Source: Microstegium vimineum (Eukaryota > Streptophyta > Magnoliopsida > Poales > Poaceae). Taken from it: 64,000 nt of DNA. A model generated the notes under the pieces. That model was not told the DNA's origin. It did no database searches and saw only the letters and a list, made by a program, of their open reading frames with translations. Below are positions 1-12,107 of this stretch, one piece after another (position 1 is the stretch's first letter; every line of letters starts with the position of its first letter). Both the position numbers and the translations under genes were made by a program. The stretch covers positions 49,201,153 through 49,265,152 of the forward strand of contig CM039133.1 in NCBI GenBank assembly GCA_022036555.1, written 5' to 3'.

Positions 1-298
1 AAAGGAGCTGTAATTAACTTTTCAGTAGCCCATAGGATTGTGAGTGAAACTGTAACTACGCCACTTTTTTTTCAAACAAATGCCACCCATCACAATTGTT
101 TCAATCTTTGCAGCAAAAGAGGAGGGCATGCAAATGCAAGAAAGAAGGAAAGAAACCCATTTGCAGGGACCTGCTGGGGCCAACCAAAGAGGGCAGTCTC
201 AGTTCCAATGTGATAAACTGATAAGAGTGTAGCCTGGGATTCCTGTGGCTGCTTCATGACAAAAGTTTCCAGGTGAAGACAAAACCCTAGGCCTCCTC

Positions 299-340
299 TT
301 CCTCTCCCTCCCTCCCTCCCTCCCTCCCTCTCTCTCTCTC
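299..340. repeat. CCCT/CT microsatellite
   Basis: This is a pyrimidine run of tandem CCCT units that passes into CT units. It lies just upstream of the TATA-like site of the bZIP gene. CT-rich tracts are common in grass core promoters and 5' leaders, so it may affect promoter structure, but only the repeat itself is visible. Further CT microsatellites occur in intron 2 of the same gene, around 1350-1415 and 1590-1620. Confidence 0.9.
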
Positions 341-379
341 ATGATAGGGAAAAGGGGAGAACAAAATCACGGTACAAAA

Positions 380-392
380 GCGGGCTATAAGG
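380..392 (+). promoter_or_regulatory. TATA-like element and presumed 5' leader start of the TGA bZIP gene
   Basis: The sequence GGGCTATAAGG lies about 380 bases before the coding start at 770. Transcription would begin near 410-420. The leader appears to contain an intron from 600 to 704 (donor TTCTG|GTATGT, acceptor ATGCAG|AAGCC), as is frequent in genes of this class. Placement is by motif only. Confidence 0.4.
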
Positions 393-769
393 ACAAGATC
401 TTCCTGTGGACTATGGGATTCGCACACCTATAGAAGCTGAACCTACTACACTGTCATATCAAAGAACAAGAGCTTCAGCGTGTGAGCAAGAGCAACTCAG
501 AATAGAAACAGCCAAGACTGCCTGCCCTCCAACTCTCCCTCTCCAAGGCTCCAAGCTACTTTGGTGTTCCTGGGCTCCGTGGAACTCTCAATAATTCTGG
601 TATGTGTTCTTTGGCTCCACCTCTCTTCCTCCTTTGCATGTGGATTTGTCAGATAGCCGTTCATGACCAGCAGATTTGATGATGTTCTTCTGTTTTGGAT
701 GCAGAAGCCTGAAGGTTGCTAGTTATTAGTCCACAAGAAGTAGAAGGAGCTGAGCGTGTGCCTCACAGG

Positions 770-1072
770 ATGGGAGAAACTAGTAGTTCTAGTCATTCAA
801 GGCAGGATCCTTCTCTTCTTGGCTATGGCTTCCATGGCGCCATCACCAACTCCACTCCTGCAAACTTCTTGTAAGAACACATCCATCTCTCTCTCTCTCT
901 CATATTCTGTTTGCCATCTCCTTTTTGTATTTTGGCGACCAAGATTTATGCAAATGCAAAATTAAAGATGAATGACCTGCATCATGCAATTCTTTTTTAA
1001 GTTCATACATATTTGTGCATGCTGTTCCGTTTTATAAACTCCCAAAGTTCTCTGTTTTCCATGATCGTCTTC

Positions 1073-1110
<38 letters not shown>

Positions 1111-4100
1111 CGTTCGTGTTCGTCATGCCTCCTGCCTCTAATGTTTTTTCTGTACCGTAAATGGTTACTACTTTCCCTTTCACATGCATGGCAGTGACCA
1201 AGAAGGAGCGACCTATTTTGGAGAGCTGGAAGAAGCGTTCATGCATCAAGTTGCCTCAATCAGAAGAACTCAACAACAGGCTGCTGCAACCATCTCTGCA
1301 CCTCATCATGGAGACACCAAGCGTACGCCAACCCCAGTACCCCACCCTCTGTCTCTCCCTCTCTATCTCTCTCTCTGACCAAGACCAAGAAAGCACATAA
1401 CCTTTTCTCTCTCTCTGGCTGGCCAAGGCCAAGAATACACAACATTGCGAGGAGCTTTTACAATAGGTTAGGGCATTGTAGTCAAAAGTAACCATGCAAG
1501 AGCAGCAGGAGTTGCAGTTGGTGCTGCAGGCTGCAGCTGTACAACTTGTGTGTGGTGTTGGGACTGCCTTCACCTTGCTTGTGATTCCTCTCTCTCTCTC
1601 CTCTCCCTCTCTCTCTAGAGTGCAACAAGTCTCCATGGCAGTACAACAGTACCGTAGTACCAACTCTCTGGCTTTCTGCAGGCACAACAAGCTCAAAGAG
1701 AATAAGCTCCACTCGCTTTCACTGCCACAGTGGCCCCCACTTCCCTTCCCTTCCCTTCCCCTCCTTGTGATCCCAATGCATCCTTTCAGTTTCACCTCTG
1801 GAACTTGGATAGTACATGTCTTGATCTCCTCCTCTCCCCTATGATATCTTCTTGCAGCCTTTCCCACTGCTGCTGCTACTACAGCTACAGCTGCAACGGC
1901 TACAGCTGCTAGGCCACCTCCTACACTGGACATCTTCCCAGCTTGGCCTATGAGGTCTCTTCACACACCCAAGGTATGGTATGGATGGAAGTGGCCGGCT
2001 ACAACTTGTATAGAGTTATTTATCTGTTCACATCACATACATAGCCAGTAACAAGCAAGCAAGCAAGAACACAAAGTTTGTAACTGCTCTAGCACCCTTT
2101 TTCTTTTTGCACGTCAGGAGTGCTCGAATGTGACAGCAGACAGCACAGACGATTCGGAGAGCAGTAGCAAGAACAACAGCAACCACTCCTCAGATCAACT
2201 CGGAGCAGCAGCAAACATGGCGAGCCCGTTCGATCAAGCTTCACAACAGCAGCAGCAGCAGCAGCAACTTCAGCACAAGGTATGTAGGCATTTCATTTCC
2301 CTGCTGTGATGTCCATTCGATCGCCGCATCTCTTCTTTCTTGTGTGTGTGCTTGCATTTGTTCTTCTTAATTTGGTTTTTTCTTGAATTCATTCGTGTCT
2401 CTTGGGTCTTGCTCATCCTTATCAAGTTTTCATGGACTTGTTCCCTATCATGGCTTCATGTCGCTGGCTAGCCCACAAATTAAAGGCTACTTCCAAGATG
2501 CTCATGCAAGCTAAGCTAGCTACATGCTCCTATTGGTAGAACAGTAGAACACATTATTCAAGGGCATTTATGATCTTGCCACTCCCAAGATCGCCAATCC
2601 CAACATGTTAGGTGAATCTTTTGGCCCCTACAGAAAAGAGAGCAGTTTCTACTTGCTTCTTCCATCATGCTTCTTGCACTGGACTAGTATTATTAATAGA
2701 TTAGATGGAGAATATGGATTTTCCTGGAAAAAAAAATAGTGGAACTTTATTTTAGGATGATGGAGAAGATCTTCTACAAGAATTAGTAGTTCATCTAAAA
2801 CAAGAACTAGTCAATCTATTCGACGGCATTTTGCTATAGGGTGTGGATAAGTCTAGAAGACTATGTGTAGGGGATATGTTAGGTTACCCCAGGATAGATT
2901 ATATACTGCCATTAGTGCTGCTGCAATATAAGACAAGTTAGCATTCTTATACAAAATTTTGCCCTGATAGAAATGCACCAACTGAACATTCTTAATTACA
3001 TAATGGAAACTTTTGGGTCAGTGGTGCTTTAGGTACTTTCTGGTCAATTGATGAACTGCCAAGACATATTGGATGAAAAACAATGTATATATATGGTCTG
3101 AATGATTCACACTTTAGCTGAAATAAACATTGCAAGTTAGGGTGTGACAGCAGCATAAACAAAAATAAAAACTATGTTTTGTCTGTTGTAAAGAGTGGGT
3201 GGATTCCACCAAATGCACACCAGTGTATTTTTTTTATTTCTGCTTGATGTAACGTAATTGTCGAGATCCTACTATATCCTACTTTTACGCCATGGATACG
3301 CAAGGATGAACAACAATGTTGTTAATTGTTTTATCTCCTATTGTGTAATTGTGCTCAGGTTAATTTACTAATCTGCATGCTCATGTCTACTTTGGTATGC
3401 AGAATATGGCTACAAGTTCCATTCCAAGAACTGGCAAGGCTCTTGACCCAAAGGTCTTTTTCTCAATTGGCTATTTCAGTTACCTTTTTACAGTAATTCA
3501 TATTCTCAGGGTGCTGCAGTTTACAATGTGTCTGAAGTATTTGAGAAACCCAGATAGTGAGTTTTTTAATATATTTCTCTCTTGGTGTCAACAGGTAATC
3601 AGAAGGCTGGCTCAGAATCGCGAAGCTGCGCGCAAGAGCCGGCTGCGAAAGAAGGTGATGATCTGAGCATCAGCTTAGATGCAAACTGAAGTTATTCTCA
3701 GCGATGACTTTAAACAAGTTCCTGACAGTTATTTTTTTTCCAATGTTCCATAGGCTTACATTCAGCAGCTTGAGAGCTGTAAGCTGAAGCTTTCTCATAT
3801 GGAACAGGACATGCAGCGAGCCCGTTCCCAGGTTCACTTTCTACCCATTTTGTTGTTTAATTTGCCTGCTGACTTCTAACTAAACATCTGAAATTCTGAA
3901 AGTTGAACTTGTATGTCCTGTCCTTTTAGGGCCTCTTTCTTGGAGGAGCTCCAGGTGCAAACACCAGCTCAGGTTTCTCGTCTGATCTTCATTTCTCAAC
4001 GTTCTCTTCAGCTGTACATACTATGTAGTTTGTCTCAGCAAGTACAATCGGTGACAGTATACCATTTCTCTGACTGACGAGTGTCATCCATGTCCAGGTG

Positions 4101-6137
4101 CCGCAATGTTCGACGTGGAGTACGCACGGTGGCTGGACGACCACAGCCGGCGCCTGGCCGAGGTCAACGGAGCTCTGCACGCGCACCTGGCAGATGGTGA
4201 CCTCAGAGCCATCGTCGACGACGCCCTGACTCACCATGATGAGCTGTTCCAGCTCAAGGCCATGGCGGCCAAGTCCGACGTGTTCCACCTCATCACCGGG
4301 GTGTGGACGACCCCTGCTGAGCGGTGCTTCCTCTGGATGGGTGGATTCAGGCCCTCCGATCTGCTCAAGGTATGAATTCGTTTCAGTAATCTGAAATACA
4401 TCCGACATCAAACTGCCTGCACTACACATATACATGCCGGCATTCACCTAGCTAGACTGATAATCTGAATCAAGGTTCGTTCTGTCTGAAAGTGCACAGG
4501 ACAGGTTGACACTGGAATAGAAAACTCAGTCAGTGTTACCTTTTTCAATTACTAAGATCACAAGAAATGTTCCAATGAACTCAGGCTAAATCAGATCTCT
4601 CCTTAGTACATTAAGGTTTTCTAATTCCGATACATAAAAGTTGTCATGTTGTTGCAGACACTGCTGCCCCAGCTTGATCCACTGACGGAGCAGCAAGTGG
4701 TCGGCATATACAACCTTCAACAGTCATCACAGCAGGCAGAGGAAGCTCTCTCGCAGGGCTTGGAACAGCTGCATCAGTCACTAGCTGACACCATGGCTGG
4801 TGGATCTCTGATTGAGGACGCCAACATGAGCTTCATGAGTCAAATGGCTCTTGCCCTCGGCAAGCTGGCCAACCTTGAAGGCTTTGTGATACAGGTTATG
4901 GTTTCTCATGAAATCTAGAATCTCAATCAATATGTTACTATGCCAGTGGCATAGGTACTCTATAGATCCTACACATGGGCTGCTATGATATTCCTCATTT
5001 CACTCAACTATACAGATGAGCTATGGAATACTTGATTAAAATAAATTGTTGCGGCAATAATACCATATTCAGGGTAACTTTCTGCATCTGGTCAAACCTG
5101 CATCATAGTAAATCTCGTTAGTACAATTAGTGCCCCAAATAAGCAACTGTTTAAAAAATTTAATCTATAGAATTTGCAACACATTATCTAACGCCATGCC
5201 ATCAATAATACTGATGTTTACGTATCTGCATTCTAGAAAGAAAGGGATCATCAACTAACCATGTAACAATATGGTTTTGGAAGGCATCTTCATATTATAA
5301 GTATATAATCATAACACAGGGTAGCCAAAGGCCTATTGATCAGTGCCGATTACTTAAATAGTTAGATTAGTAGAGATGCCAAGAATAATTTTCCTGCAAT
5401 ATGTGCTAAAACTACGTGATTAATTTCAGGCTGACAACTTGAGGCAACAGACTCTTCATCAGATGCACCGTATTCTGACAGTTCGGCAGGCAGCTCGATG
5501 TTTCTTGGCAATTGGCGAGTACCACAACCGCCTTCGTGCCTTAAGCTCCCTCTGGGCTTCTCGACCTCGAGAGTAAGCACGATGCAGTTCCTACGTCATC
5601 ACCTATCTTTAATTGTTTAATTTAAGAAAGAAGTTCCCAACCTCTAGTTGTTGAAGGTAGTATTCAGTTATTCGCTAATGATTGGACAAATTCAAGTACT
5701 ACTTATTAAATATTAATACAAGAGTGACCCAGGGTTTCTGTACACGCAAGTTAAACTAAGATGTGCCCTACTAAATCAGCAGGGAATGGACCGCCTTCCT
5801 ACCAGCAATTCAGAACTCAAAAGTCAGCAAGCAACCATAACAGAAAATAAAGTCCTTATTGCCTTAAAAAAGGGGTCCATGCCATGGCATAAGAAACAAT
5901 GAATAAACATACTCTCTGATACTTTCTCTGGATGGATGTTTGCCCAACTAACTGAATTCTATAAAGCTCAAAGAATTAGCTGAATAGATATAGCAGATAC
6001 TTTCAATATGCTTCCCTGATCTATTTATTATTGCTGGTGCCTATGTTGCTGGCAGGGTACTGGTGAATGATGAAGGCAATTGTGAGGAGATAAGCATTGC
6101 AGCACAACCATCTCAAAGCCAATTTTCAGCCTTCTGA
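770..6137 (+). CDS. TGA-class bZIP transcription factor with DOG1 domain (TGA9/LIGULELESS2-like), 12 coding exons
   Basis: A DNA-binding regulator of the TGA group, which binds TGACG-type elements in the nucleus. Coding exons are 770-870, 1195-1322, 1858-1973, 2118-2279, 3403-3453, 3595-3654, 3754-3831, 3930-3972, 4098-4369, 4658-4894, 5430-5572 and 6056-6137. All junctions are GT..AG and stay in frame, giving 490 residues. The acidic motif YFGELEEA is at residues 41-48. A glutamine run precedes the bZIP. The basic region with NREAARKSR is at about 189-206, and the heptad zipper follows to about 230. The DOG1 domain runs from about 250 and includes ERCFLWMGGFRPSDLLK. Exon 11 could also be read into a stop at 5574-5576, but the donor at 5573 joins a conserved-looking tail ending QFSAF. 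The long N-terminus fits the TGA9/TGA10/LG2 subgroup. LG2-type genes act in leaf or anther patterning, but the role here is inference. The polyadenylation region is probably near 6460-6490. Confidence 0.93.
1074..1109. repeat. 36-bp poly-C homopolymer in intron 1 of the bZIP gene
   Basis: An uninterrupted run of 36 C lies 85 bases before the splice acceptor of coding exon 2. In the pre-mRNA it is an exceptionally long C tract near the polypyrimidine region. On the other strand it is poly-G and could form quadruplex structure. Its length is prone to sequencing or cloning error. Confidence 0.9.
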
Positions 6138-6727
6138 TTGACAAATGTTGTGGAACTAACCTTCAGCATAGGAGCAAGAGGAAAATAACTGGGAAGAGAG
6201 GTTTTTTGGATGCAACTAGCAGACATCTGAGAGTGACAGAAGAGAGCTGGGAAATGAAGGAAGCTTTAGAACAAGAAATGTTTCTGAAACTTTTTTTGTT
6301 TTGGAAAACACTTTCTGAAAATGTGTGGTGTACAAGAAAATTGAAGGTGAAATTGTTTCGTTCAGCGGGAAGGGGAAAGAAAAACACTAGAATCTGATGT
6401 TCAGTACTATGTGTTCTTTTGGTTCTGTCTAGTCTAAATTCTTGTAACAGCTCTTCCTATGATGGAATAATCCATTCAGCAATTCCACCGATGATTACTG
6501 GTTAGATCATTGACTGTTGAATACAATAGTTGAGCTATCTAGTAATTTGTATGACTATATGTTTATCCACTATCTAGGACTAATATTGGTTACTATGCTG
6601 TAATCTTTATCTATATATATTACCTATTTGGTTACATGTAGAAACACATTTAAGCTAATAATGCCCATTCACATTCAATTAGCCAGGTGAACAAGAAAAT
6701 AGTCCCAAGCCTGGATAAATTCAAATA
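6138..6727. other. 3' UTR of the bZIP gene and short spacer before the LINE
   Basis: The first 350 bases probably form the 3' untranslated region, with an AATAAT-type signal near 6464. The remainder is AT-rich spacer with no ORF of note. The left copy of the LINE target duplication (TGTTTAAAGG) ends the host sequence at 6728-6737. Confidence 0.6.
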
Positions 6728-6737
6728 TGTTTAAAGG
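6728..6737. repeat. Left target-site duplication of the LINE
   Basis: TGTTTAAAGG here is repeated exactly at 17667-17676. It is followed directly by a T run, which is the poly-A tail of the minus-strand LINE. One further T may belong to either the duplication or the tail. Confidence 0.88.
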
Positions 6738-6905
6738 TTTTTTTTTTCTCGAAAGCGCAGGAGAACTGCGCATCAATATATTAAGAAGAAGAAACAAAGG
6801 GGGAAAGAACCCCAAGGGTCTGCAACCCCCTTAGACATCACAACTCACAAAACTTTTTCTGAAGAAAACAGAAAAAAAAAACTAGACCTCAAGACCTAAA
6901 GGGAA

Positions 6906-7999
6906 TTAAAGTGTGGGAGCCAGGGCAAGGAGATCTGAAACTCCTCGAGCCCCGGCTGCTGACCACTGTTGTGATTCCTCCCTAAACCCCGACATGACCC
7001 TGACTATGTTTGGAGTTCCACCATCAAAGACACAGGAATTACGGTGCTTCCAAATTAGCCAAGCTCCCAAAATAGTGATGGAGTTAAAGCCCTTTTGTAC
7101 TTGACCTGACAGCCTGTTGCTTGCTCCTTCCCACCATTCCACAAAGACCTGATCATCCAACTGTGGAGCCACCGCTTGCAGTCCTAGAGGTTGCAGTATG
7201 TTGAACCAGACTTGTCGGGCAAAAACACAAGAGAGAAGTAGATGATTAATAGTCTCCTCTCCCTGATCACAGAGTGGACACCTGGAAGGGTGGTCAAGAC
7301 CCCGACGTGCAAGCCTGTCCGCTGTCCAACATCTATCATGAGCTACTGTCCACAAGAAAAATTTGCATTTCCCAGGGGCCCAACTCCTCCAGATTAGCTC
7401 CGAAGGACTGAAAAGGGTGGCACCAATAAAGAGGGCTTCATAGGCTGATTTACTTGAGTAAGAACCAGAAGTTGAAAATCTCCATATGTGTGTGTCATCT
7501 ACCTCAGGCTGTAGAACCACCCTTGAGAGAAGATCCCAAAGATGGAGGTATTCAATCAAAACATGCATATTCAGAGCACCTTTAATGTCTGAAATCCATT
7601 TTCCTTCAGTGATAGCATCATAAACTGTCCTCTTTCTTGCTCTGACAGCAATAGCACTAAACAAATGTGGCATGGCTTGTTGTAGATTTTGGTCCAGCAG
7701 CCATTTGTCTGTCCAAAAACGGGTGTTCTTCCCATTTCCAACTACTGTCTCAACTGCCATAGCAAAGAAAGCACTGACTTGAGGCTGGGCCTGAGGGGGA
7801 AGAAGGCCCAGGCCTTGTCGGGTTCAGTTTTTTGCAGCCATAACCACCTAAGTTTTAAAGCCCATCCCAAGGCCTGAAGATTAGAGATACCAAGTCCTCC
7901 TAGATTTTTTGGTCTGGTGACCTTTGGCCAGGCCAGCAAACAATGCCCTCCTCTAACATCTCTTCTTCCTTTCCATAGAAAACCTCTTCTTATCTTATC
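6906..7999 (-). pseudogene. LINE ORF2, 3' part: C-terminal region with zf-RVT domain
   Basis: This continues ORF2 beyond the copia insertion. One frame (7939-7760) carries AWPKVTRPKNLGGLGI and a tryptophan-rich stretch. A frameshift near 7760 leads to a segment with VGNGKNTRFWTDKWL and then the zinc-binding zf-RVT motif (CPLCDQGEETINHLLLSC). It ends around AWLIWKHRNSCVFDG, typical of plant LINE C-termini. The 3' untranslated tail runs to 6738. Confidence 0.85.
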
Positions 8000-8231
8000 T
8001 GAAGGAAAGTATAATCAGGAATAGATTGGATTGATTGATATGAGGCAAGGTACAATTACATATATATACAGGCAAGGATCCAGAATCCTATAAGGATCAA
8101 GAGTCCAGAGTCCTATAAGAATCAGGAGTCCTTGCCGTATCCGTATCTATCTGGCCTGCCATATCTATCTAACCCAAACAGTCCTGCGCCGATTAGGGTC
8201 CTGACCAGCCCAAAGGGCGCCTATTCTAACA
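8000..8231 (-). repeat. 3' LTR of the nested copia element
   Basis: A 232-bp terminal repeat with TG..CA ends. The purine-rich tract next to it (minus strand TGGACTGCGGGGGTG) is the candidate plus-strand primer. It differs from the other LTR at two sites. Confidence 0.95.
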
Positions 8232-8250
8232 CACCCCCGCAGTCCAAACG

Positions 8251-8649
8251 TCAGCCACTTTGCACGTTTAGACTAGACCGAAACTCCGTGAAGACCGAAG
8301 AAGGCAGCCCTTTGGTGAAGATATCCGCATATTGTGAAGTGGTAGGAACATGCTGGACACGGAGATCACCAATGGCAACTCGCTCTCGAACGAAGTGAAG
8401 ATCAATCTCAATGTGCTTGGTACGCTGATGCTGAATTGGATTGGAGGACATGTAGACTGCGCTGATGTTGTCACAATACACCAGCGTGGCGCGCCGAAGG
8501 GGCGTGTGCAGCTCGATGAGAAGCTGTCGCAGCCAGGTGGCTTCTGCAACTCCATTAGCCACTGCGCGATACTCAGCTTCAGCACTGGATCTTGATACTG
8601 TGTTCTGCCGCTTGGATGACCAGGAGACTAAGTTATCACCAAGGAACAC
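8251..8649 (-). pseudogene. Copia RNase H fragment
   Basis: This segment encodes the copia RNase H end of the polyprotein: LVSWSSKRQNTVSRSSAEAE, then VYCDNISAVYMSSNP, RTKHIEIDLHFVRE and the terminal ADIFTKGLP. It lies in a different frame from the main polyprotein, so a stop at 8891 and at least one frameshift separate it from the reverse transcriptase. Confidence 0.9.
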
Positions 8650-8890
8650 CGCATAGCCCGAGGTGGACTTGCGAGTTTCTGGACAACCAGCCCAATCAGC
8701 ATCGGTGTAAACGACAAGATCCAGGTGAATGTCAGATATTGTAGGGTGCCAGCAAGACTGCGAAAGTATGTCGCATCAGACACTTGGGCCCCGTCAGCTG
8801 CAGCAATCTTTGGATTGGTGTCAACTGGAGTAGAGCAAGGCTTGCATTTGCCATACCAGCGCGATCCAGAATATCCAACATGTACTGTCG

Positions 8891-11800
8891 CTAGGAGAGG
8901 AGTAAACCAGCACTGCTTCGCTGAACCTGCATACCGAGGAAGTGATGCAATTCTCCCAGATCTTTCATAGCAAACTCTCGCTGCAGGGCTGAGATGATCC
9001 GCCGAAGAAGATCAGAAGAGGAAGCTGTGAGGACAATGTCATCCACATAGAGCAACAAGTAAGCTGTGTCGGAGCCGCGATGGTAAATGAAGAGTGATGT
9101 ATCTGACTTAGCTTCAACAAAACCGATGGACCGAAGGTAGGTAGCCATTCGACTGTACCAAGCACGTGGGGCCTGCTTGAGCCCGTAGAGGGACTTCTTG
9201 AGCAGGCAGACATACGCAGGACGAGTAGGATCCTCAAACCCGGAGGGCTGCTGGCAATACATTGTCTCATTCAGAGTCCCATGGAGAAAGGCATTCTTAA
9301 CGTCGAGCTGGTGGATGGGCCAGTTGCGTGAAAGAGCCAACGAGAGCACTGTGCGGACAGTAGCAGGCTTCACCACCGGACTGAAAGTCTCATCAAAATC
9401 CACACCAGGACGTTGAGTGAAACCACGGAGTACCCAGCGGGCCTTGTACCTCTCAAGGGAACCATCAGACTTGAACTTATGCCGGAAGATCCACTTGCCA
9501 GTGACAACATTGGCCCGAGGGGGGCGAGGTACGAGAGCCCAGGTGTCATTCTGCAGAAGGGCACGATGTTCTTCTTCCATAGCCGCTCGCCAATTGGGGT
9601 CGACAAGAGCACTGTGGAAAGTCTTCGGCACTGGAGAGAGCGAGACGGTGTGATAAGTGGCCGGCATCCGAAAACCACTCTTCGCCTGCGAGCCCATAGC
9701 ATGCTGGTTGCTCACGGGACGAACAGGAACGGCACCCTTAGGCAAGGCATCAGTAGTACTTGGCAATGCGGGCACAGGCGGAGGTCGAGGCTGGCGGCTG
9801 TAGTGGTGCTCGAAGAGGCGCTCGGGGCGAAGAGGCGGAAATCCGGGCGGAGGCCCGCGGGGCACCTGTGGTGGCGCTAAACCCATCGACGACGCGCCAG
9901 CCCGAAGGGCTGGCGGGACGTAGAGAGGCCCCGTCGCGGATGCCGCACGTGGCGCAGAAGGAGGCCCCGGTGACCGGAGCGCCGGTAGGATGTAGAGCGT
10001 CGGCACCGGGAAGTCATCAGCAGCCTCGGGCGCCCCAGTCACAGTCACAGAGTGACCGGCAGGGGCGCTGGTGTCGCCAGAAGGTGCCCCAAGGTCGGCC
10101 ACACGAGGACCGGCAGGGACAGCAGGAGCGTCGGAGGTGCTGGGAGACGTGCCTGCAGGAAACAAAGTGGGCGAGGGTCCAATAGGAGCTGGCACCACAT
10201 CATCAGTAAAATCAAGAAACTCGAGGTCGGCCGGGGTGCTAGGACCATGACGTTCAGCAAAGGGAAAGGCCGTTTCATCAAAGATGACGTGCCTGGAGAT
10301 GATAACTCTATTGCTGGAAAGGTCAAGGTAGCGGTATCCTTTATGGTGGGAGGAGTAGCCTGAAAAGACACAGAGAGCAGACCTGGGAGCGAGTTTGTGA
10401 GGTGTGGTGGCAGATATGTTTGGATAACATTTGCAACCAAAAACCCGAAGATGATCATACGTAGGCAGCTTTGCAAATAATGCAAAGTGGGGTGTAGAGA
10501 GCTGGAGAGTTTTGGTAGGCAATATGTTAAGGAGGACAGTGGCTGTGGAGAGGGCCTCCACCCAATAGGAGGGAGGCATAGATGCCTGAAAGAGCAGTGA
10601 GCGAATGACATTATTGATGGTGCGAATAATGCGTTCAGCTTTACCGTTCTGAGACGAGGTGTAGGGGCAGGACATGCGAAGATGGATGCCCTGAGCGAGG
10701 AAGAAGTGGCAAGTACTCGAGTTGTCGAACTCTTTCCCATTGTCGCACTGGACCGACTTGACACGTGTGTCAAATTGAGTGGAGACATGGGCGATGAACT
10801 GAGCCAGCGTGCTGAAAGTGTCAGATTTGAGGCGCAAAGGAAATGTCCACAAGTAATGAGTGCAGTCGTCCAGTATAACCAAGTAATATTTATAACCAGA
10901 GACACTGACAACCGGGGAGGTCCACAGATCACAGTGAATGAGATCAAACTTGCTAGACGCACGAGAGGTGGACGGATAAAAGGGCAAACGAACATGACGC
11001 CCTAACTGACAAGCATGACACAAATCTGAACAATCACTAATATGGCACGAAGTGCTGGACGCAAGTTTGGACAACGCCTCATGACCAGGGTGGCCAAGTC
11101 GCCGGTGCCACAGCGGGGAAGAAGCCTGAGCGACAAGGGAGTGAGCTGGAGGTAGGCGCAGAGGGTACAGCGGCCCGGAGCTATTGCACCTGACGATCTC
11201 GGTCCGGGAGGGAAGAGCTTTCACAGAACAACCAGCAGGGTCAAACTCCACAGAACAATTATTGTCGATAGTAAATTGGCGGACAGAGATGAGATTCTTA
11301 ATAAGTTGTGGTGACACAAGAACATTATTAAGACGCAAAGAAGGAGACAACTCTGTAAAACCAGTAGCAGTGACAGGCATGACGGAACCATTACCTACGA
11401 CAATAGATGAAGGAGTAGGATACCGCAAAGGAAGAATATGTGAAAGAGAGGAGGACTGGGATGTCATGTGGGAGGTAGCACCTGAGTCGAAATACCAGTC
11501 GCCGGACGAAGGTGGAGTCAGGGACGTGGTGCTGAAGGCGGAGGCAAGCGCCGTCGGATCCCAGGAGGGAAGGCCAGCCACGGGGTTGTAGTACCCGGGG
11601 GCAACCCAGTGTGCAGCACCGTCAGGGGCAACAGCCTGGCTGTGGGTGACGAAGGCCTGCTGCTGCTGCTGTGCGAGGAGCGCCTGCTGGTGCGCCTGCT
11701 GTTGCTGCGCCTGGAGGTGAGGGGGCACCGGGATCGGTGCTAACGGAGGGCGGGGGCCTCCTGGCCACATCTGGATCGAGCCCATCCAGGGGTTGTAGTA

Positions 11801-12037
11801 GCTGGGCCAGGAGCGACCACCACCGGGGGCAGGCTGCTGCTGTTGCTGCGCGCTGGTGGACTGCTGCAGCAGAGCCACGGTTTCATGATGAAGCATGGCG
11901 GCACGGAGATCGACGACCGGTGTAGGGGCACTGCCAGGGGGGGACCAGAGGGCCCCATGGGTGGGCTGGCGGCTGCAGCGACAGCGCGGGCCTGAGCCGT
12001 GCGAGCCAGTGCGGGCAGCGGAAGGAACGCGCGGCAA
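8891..12037 (-). pseudogene. Copia polyprotein (gag remnant, protease, integrase, reverse transcriptase), truncated
   Basis: An open frame of about 1,048 codons without a convincing ATG at its 5' end. The N-terminus is a proline- and glutamine-rich gag remnant lacking a CCHC knuckle. The protease motif is WYFDSGATSHM. Integrase shows the HHCC region (HRRLGHPG and CHACQLGRH), then DLIHCDLW, CDNGKEFD and NGKAERIIRTINN. Reverse transcriptase shows WIFRHKFKSDGSLERYKARW, QLDVKNAFLHG and the catalytic YVDDIV. The frame ends at a TAG at 8891, just before the expected link to RNase H. Only about 70 bases separate it from the primer site, so an internal deletion removed most of gag. Confidence 0.92.
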
Positions 12038-12089
12038 GGGGAGCCGACGCGCGGATTAGGGCAGCGGAAGAGAGAGAAAAAAAAATTGA

Positions 12090-12107
12090 CCTAGGCTCTG
12101 ATTACCA
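12090..12107 (-). other. Variant primer-binding site of the nested copia element
   Basis: Read on minus, TGGTAATCAGAGCCTAGG follows the 5' LTR directly. The plant copia consensus TGGTATCAGAGC pairs with the 3' end of initiator methionine tRNA. The extra A after TGGTA would bulge the duplex. It may have arisen after insertion. Confidence 0.7.

Noticed and set aside
1015..1250. Proline- or glycine-rich ORFs across the poly-C tract
   Set aside because: They are translations of a homopolymer within an intron of the bZIP gene, with no domain or splice support.
5430..5576. Ending the bZIP protein at the TAA at 5574-5576
   Set aside because: A donor at 5573 overlaps the stop, and the last exon (6056-6137) gives an in-frame tail ending QFSAF like other members of the subgroup.
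9413..11925. Several plus-strand ORFs of 100-155 codons
   Set aside because: They are antisense shadows of the copia polyprotein and show no motif of their own.
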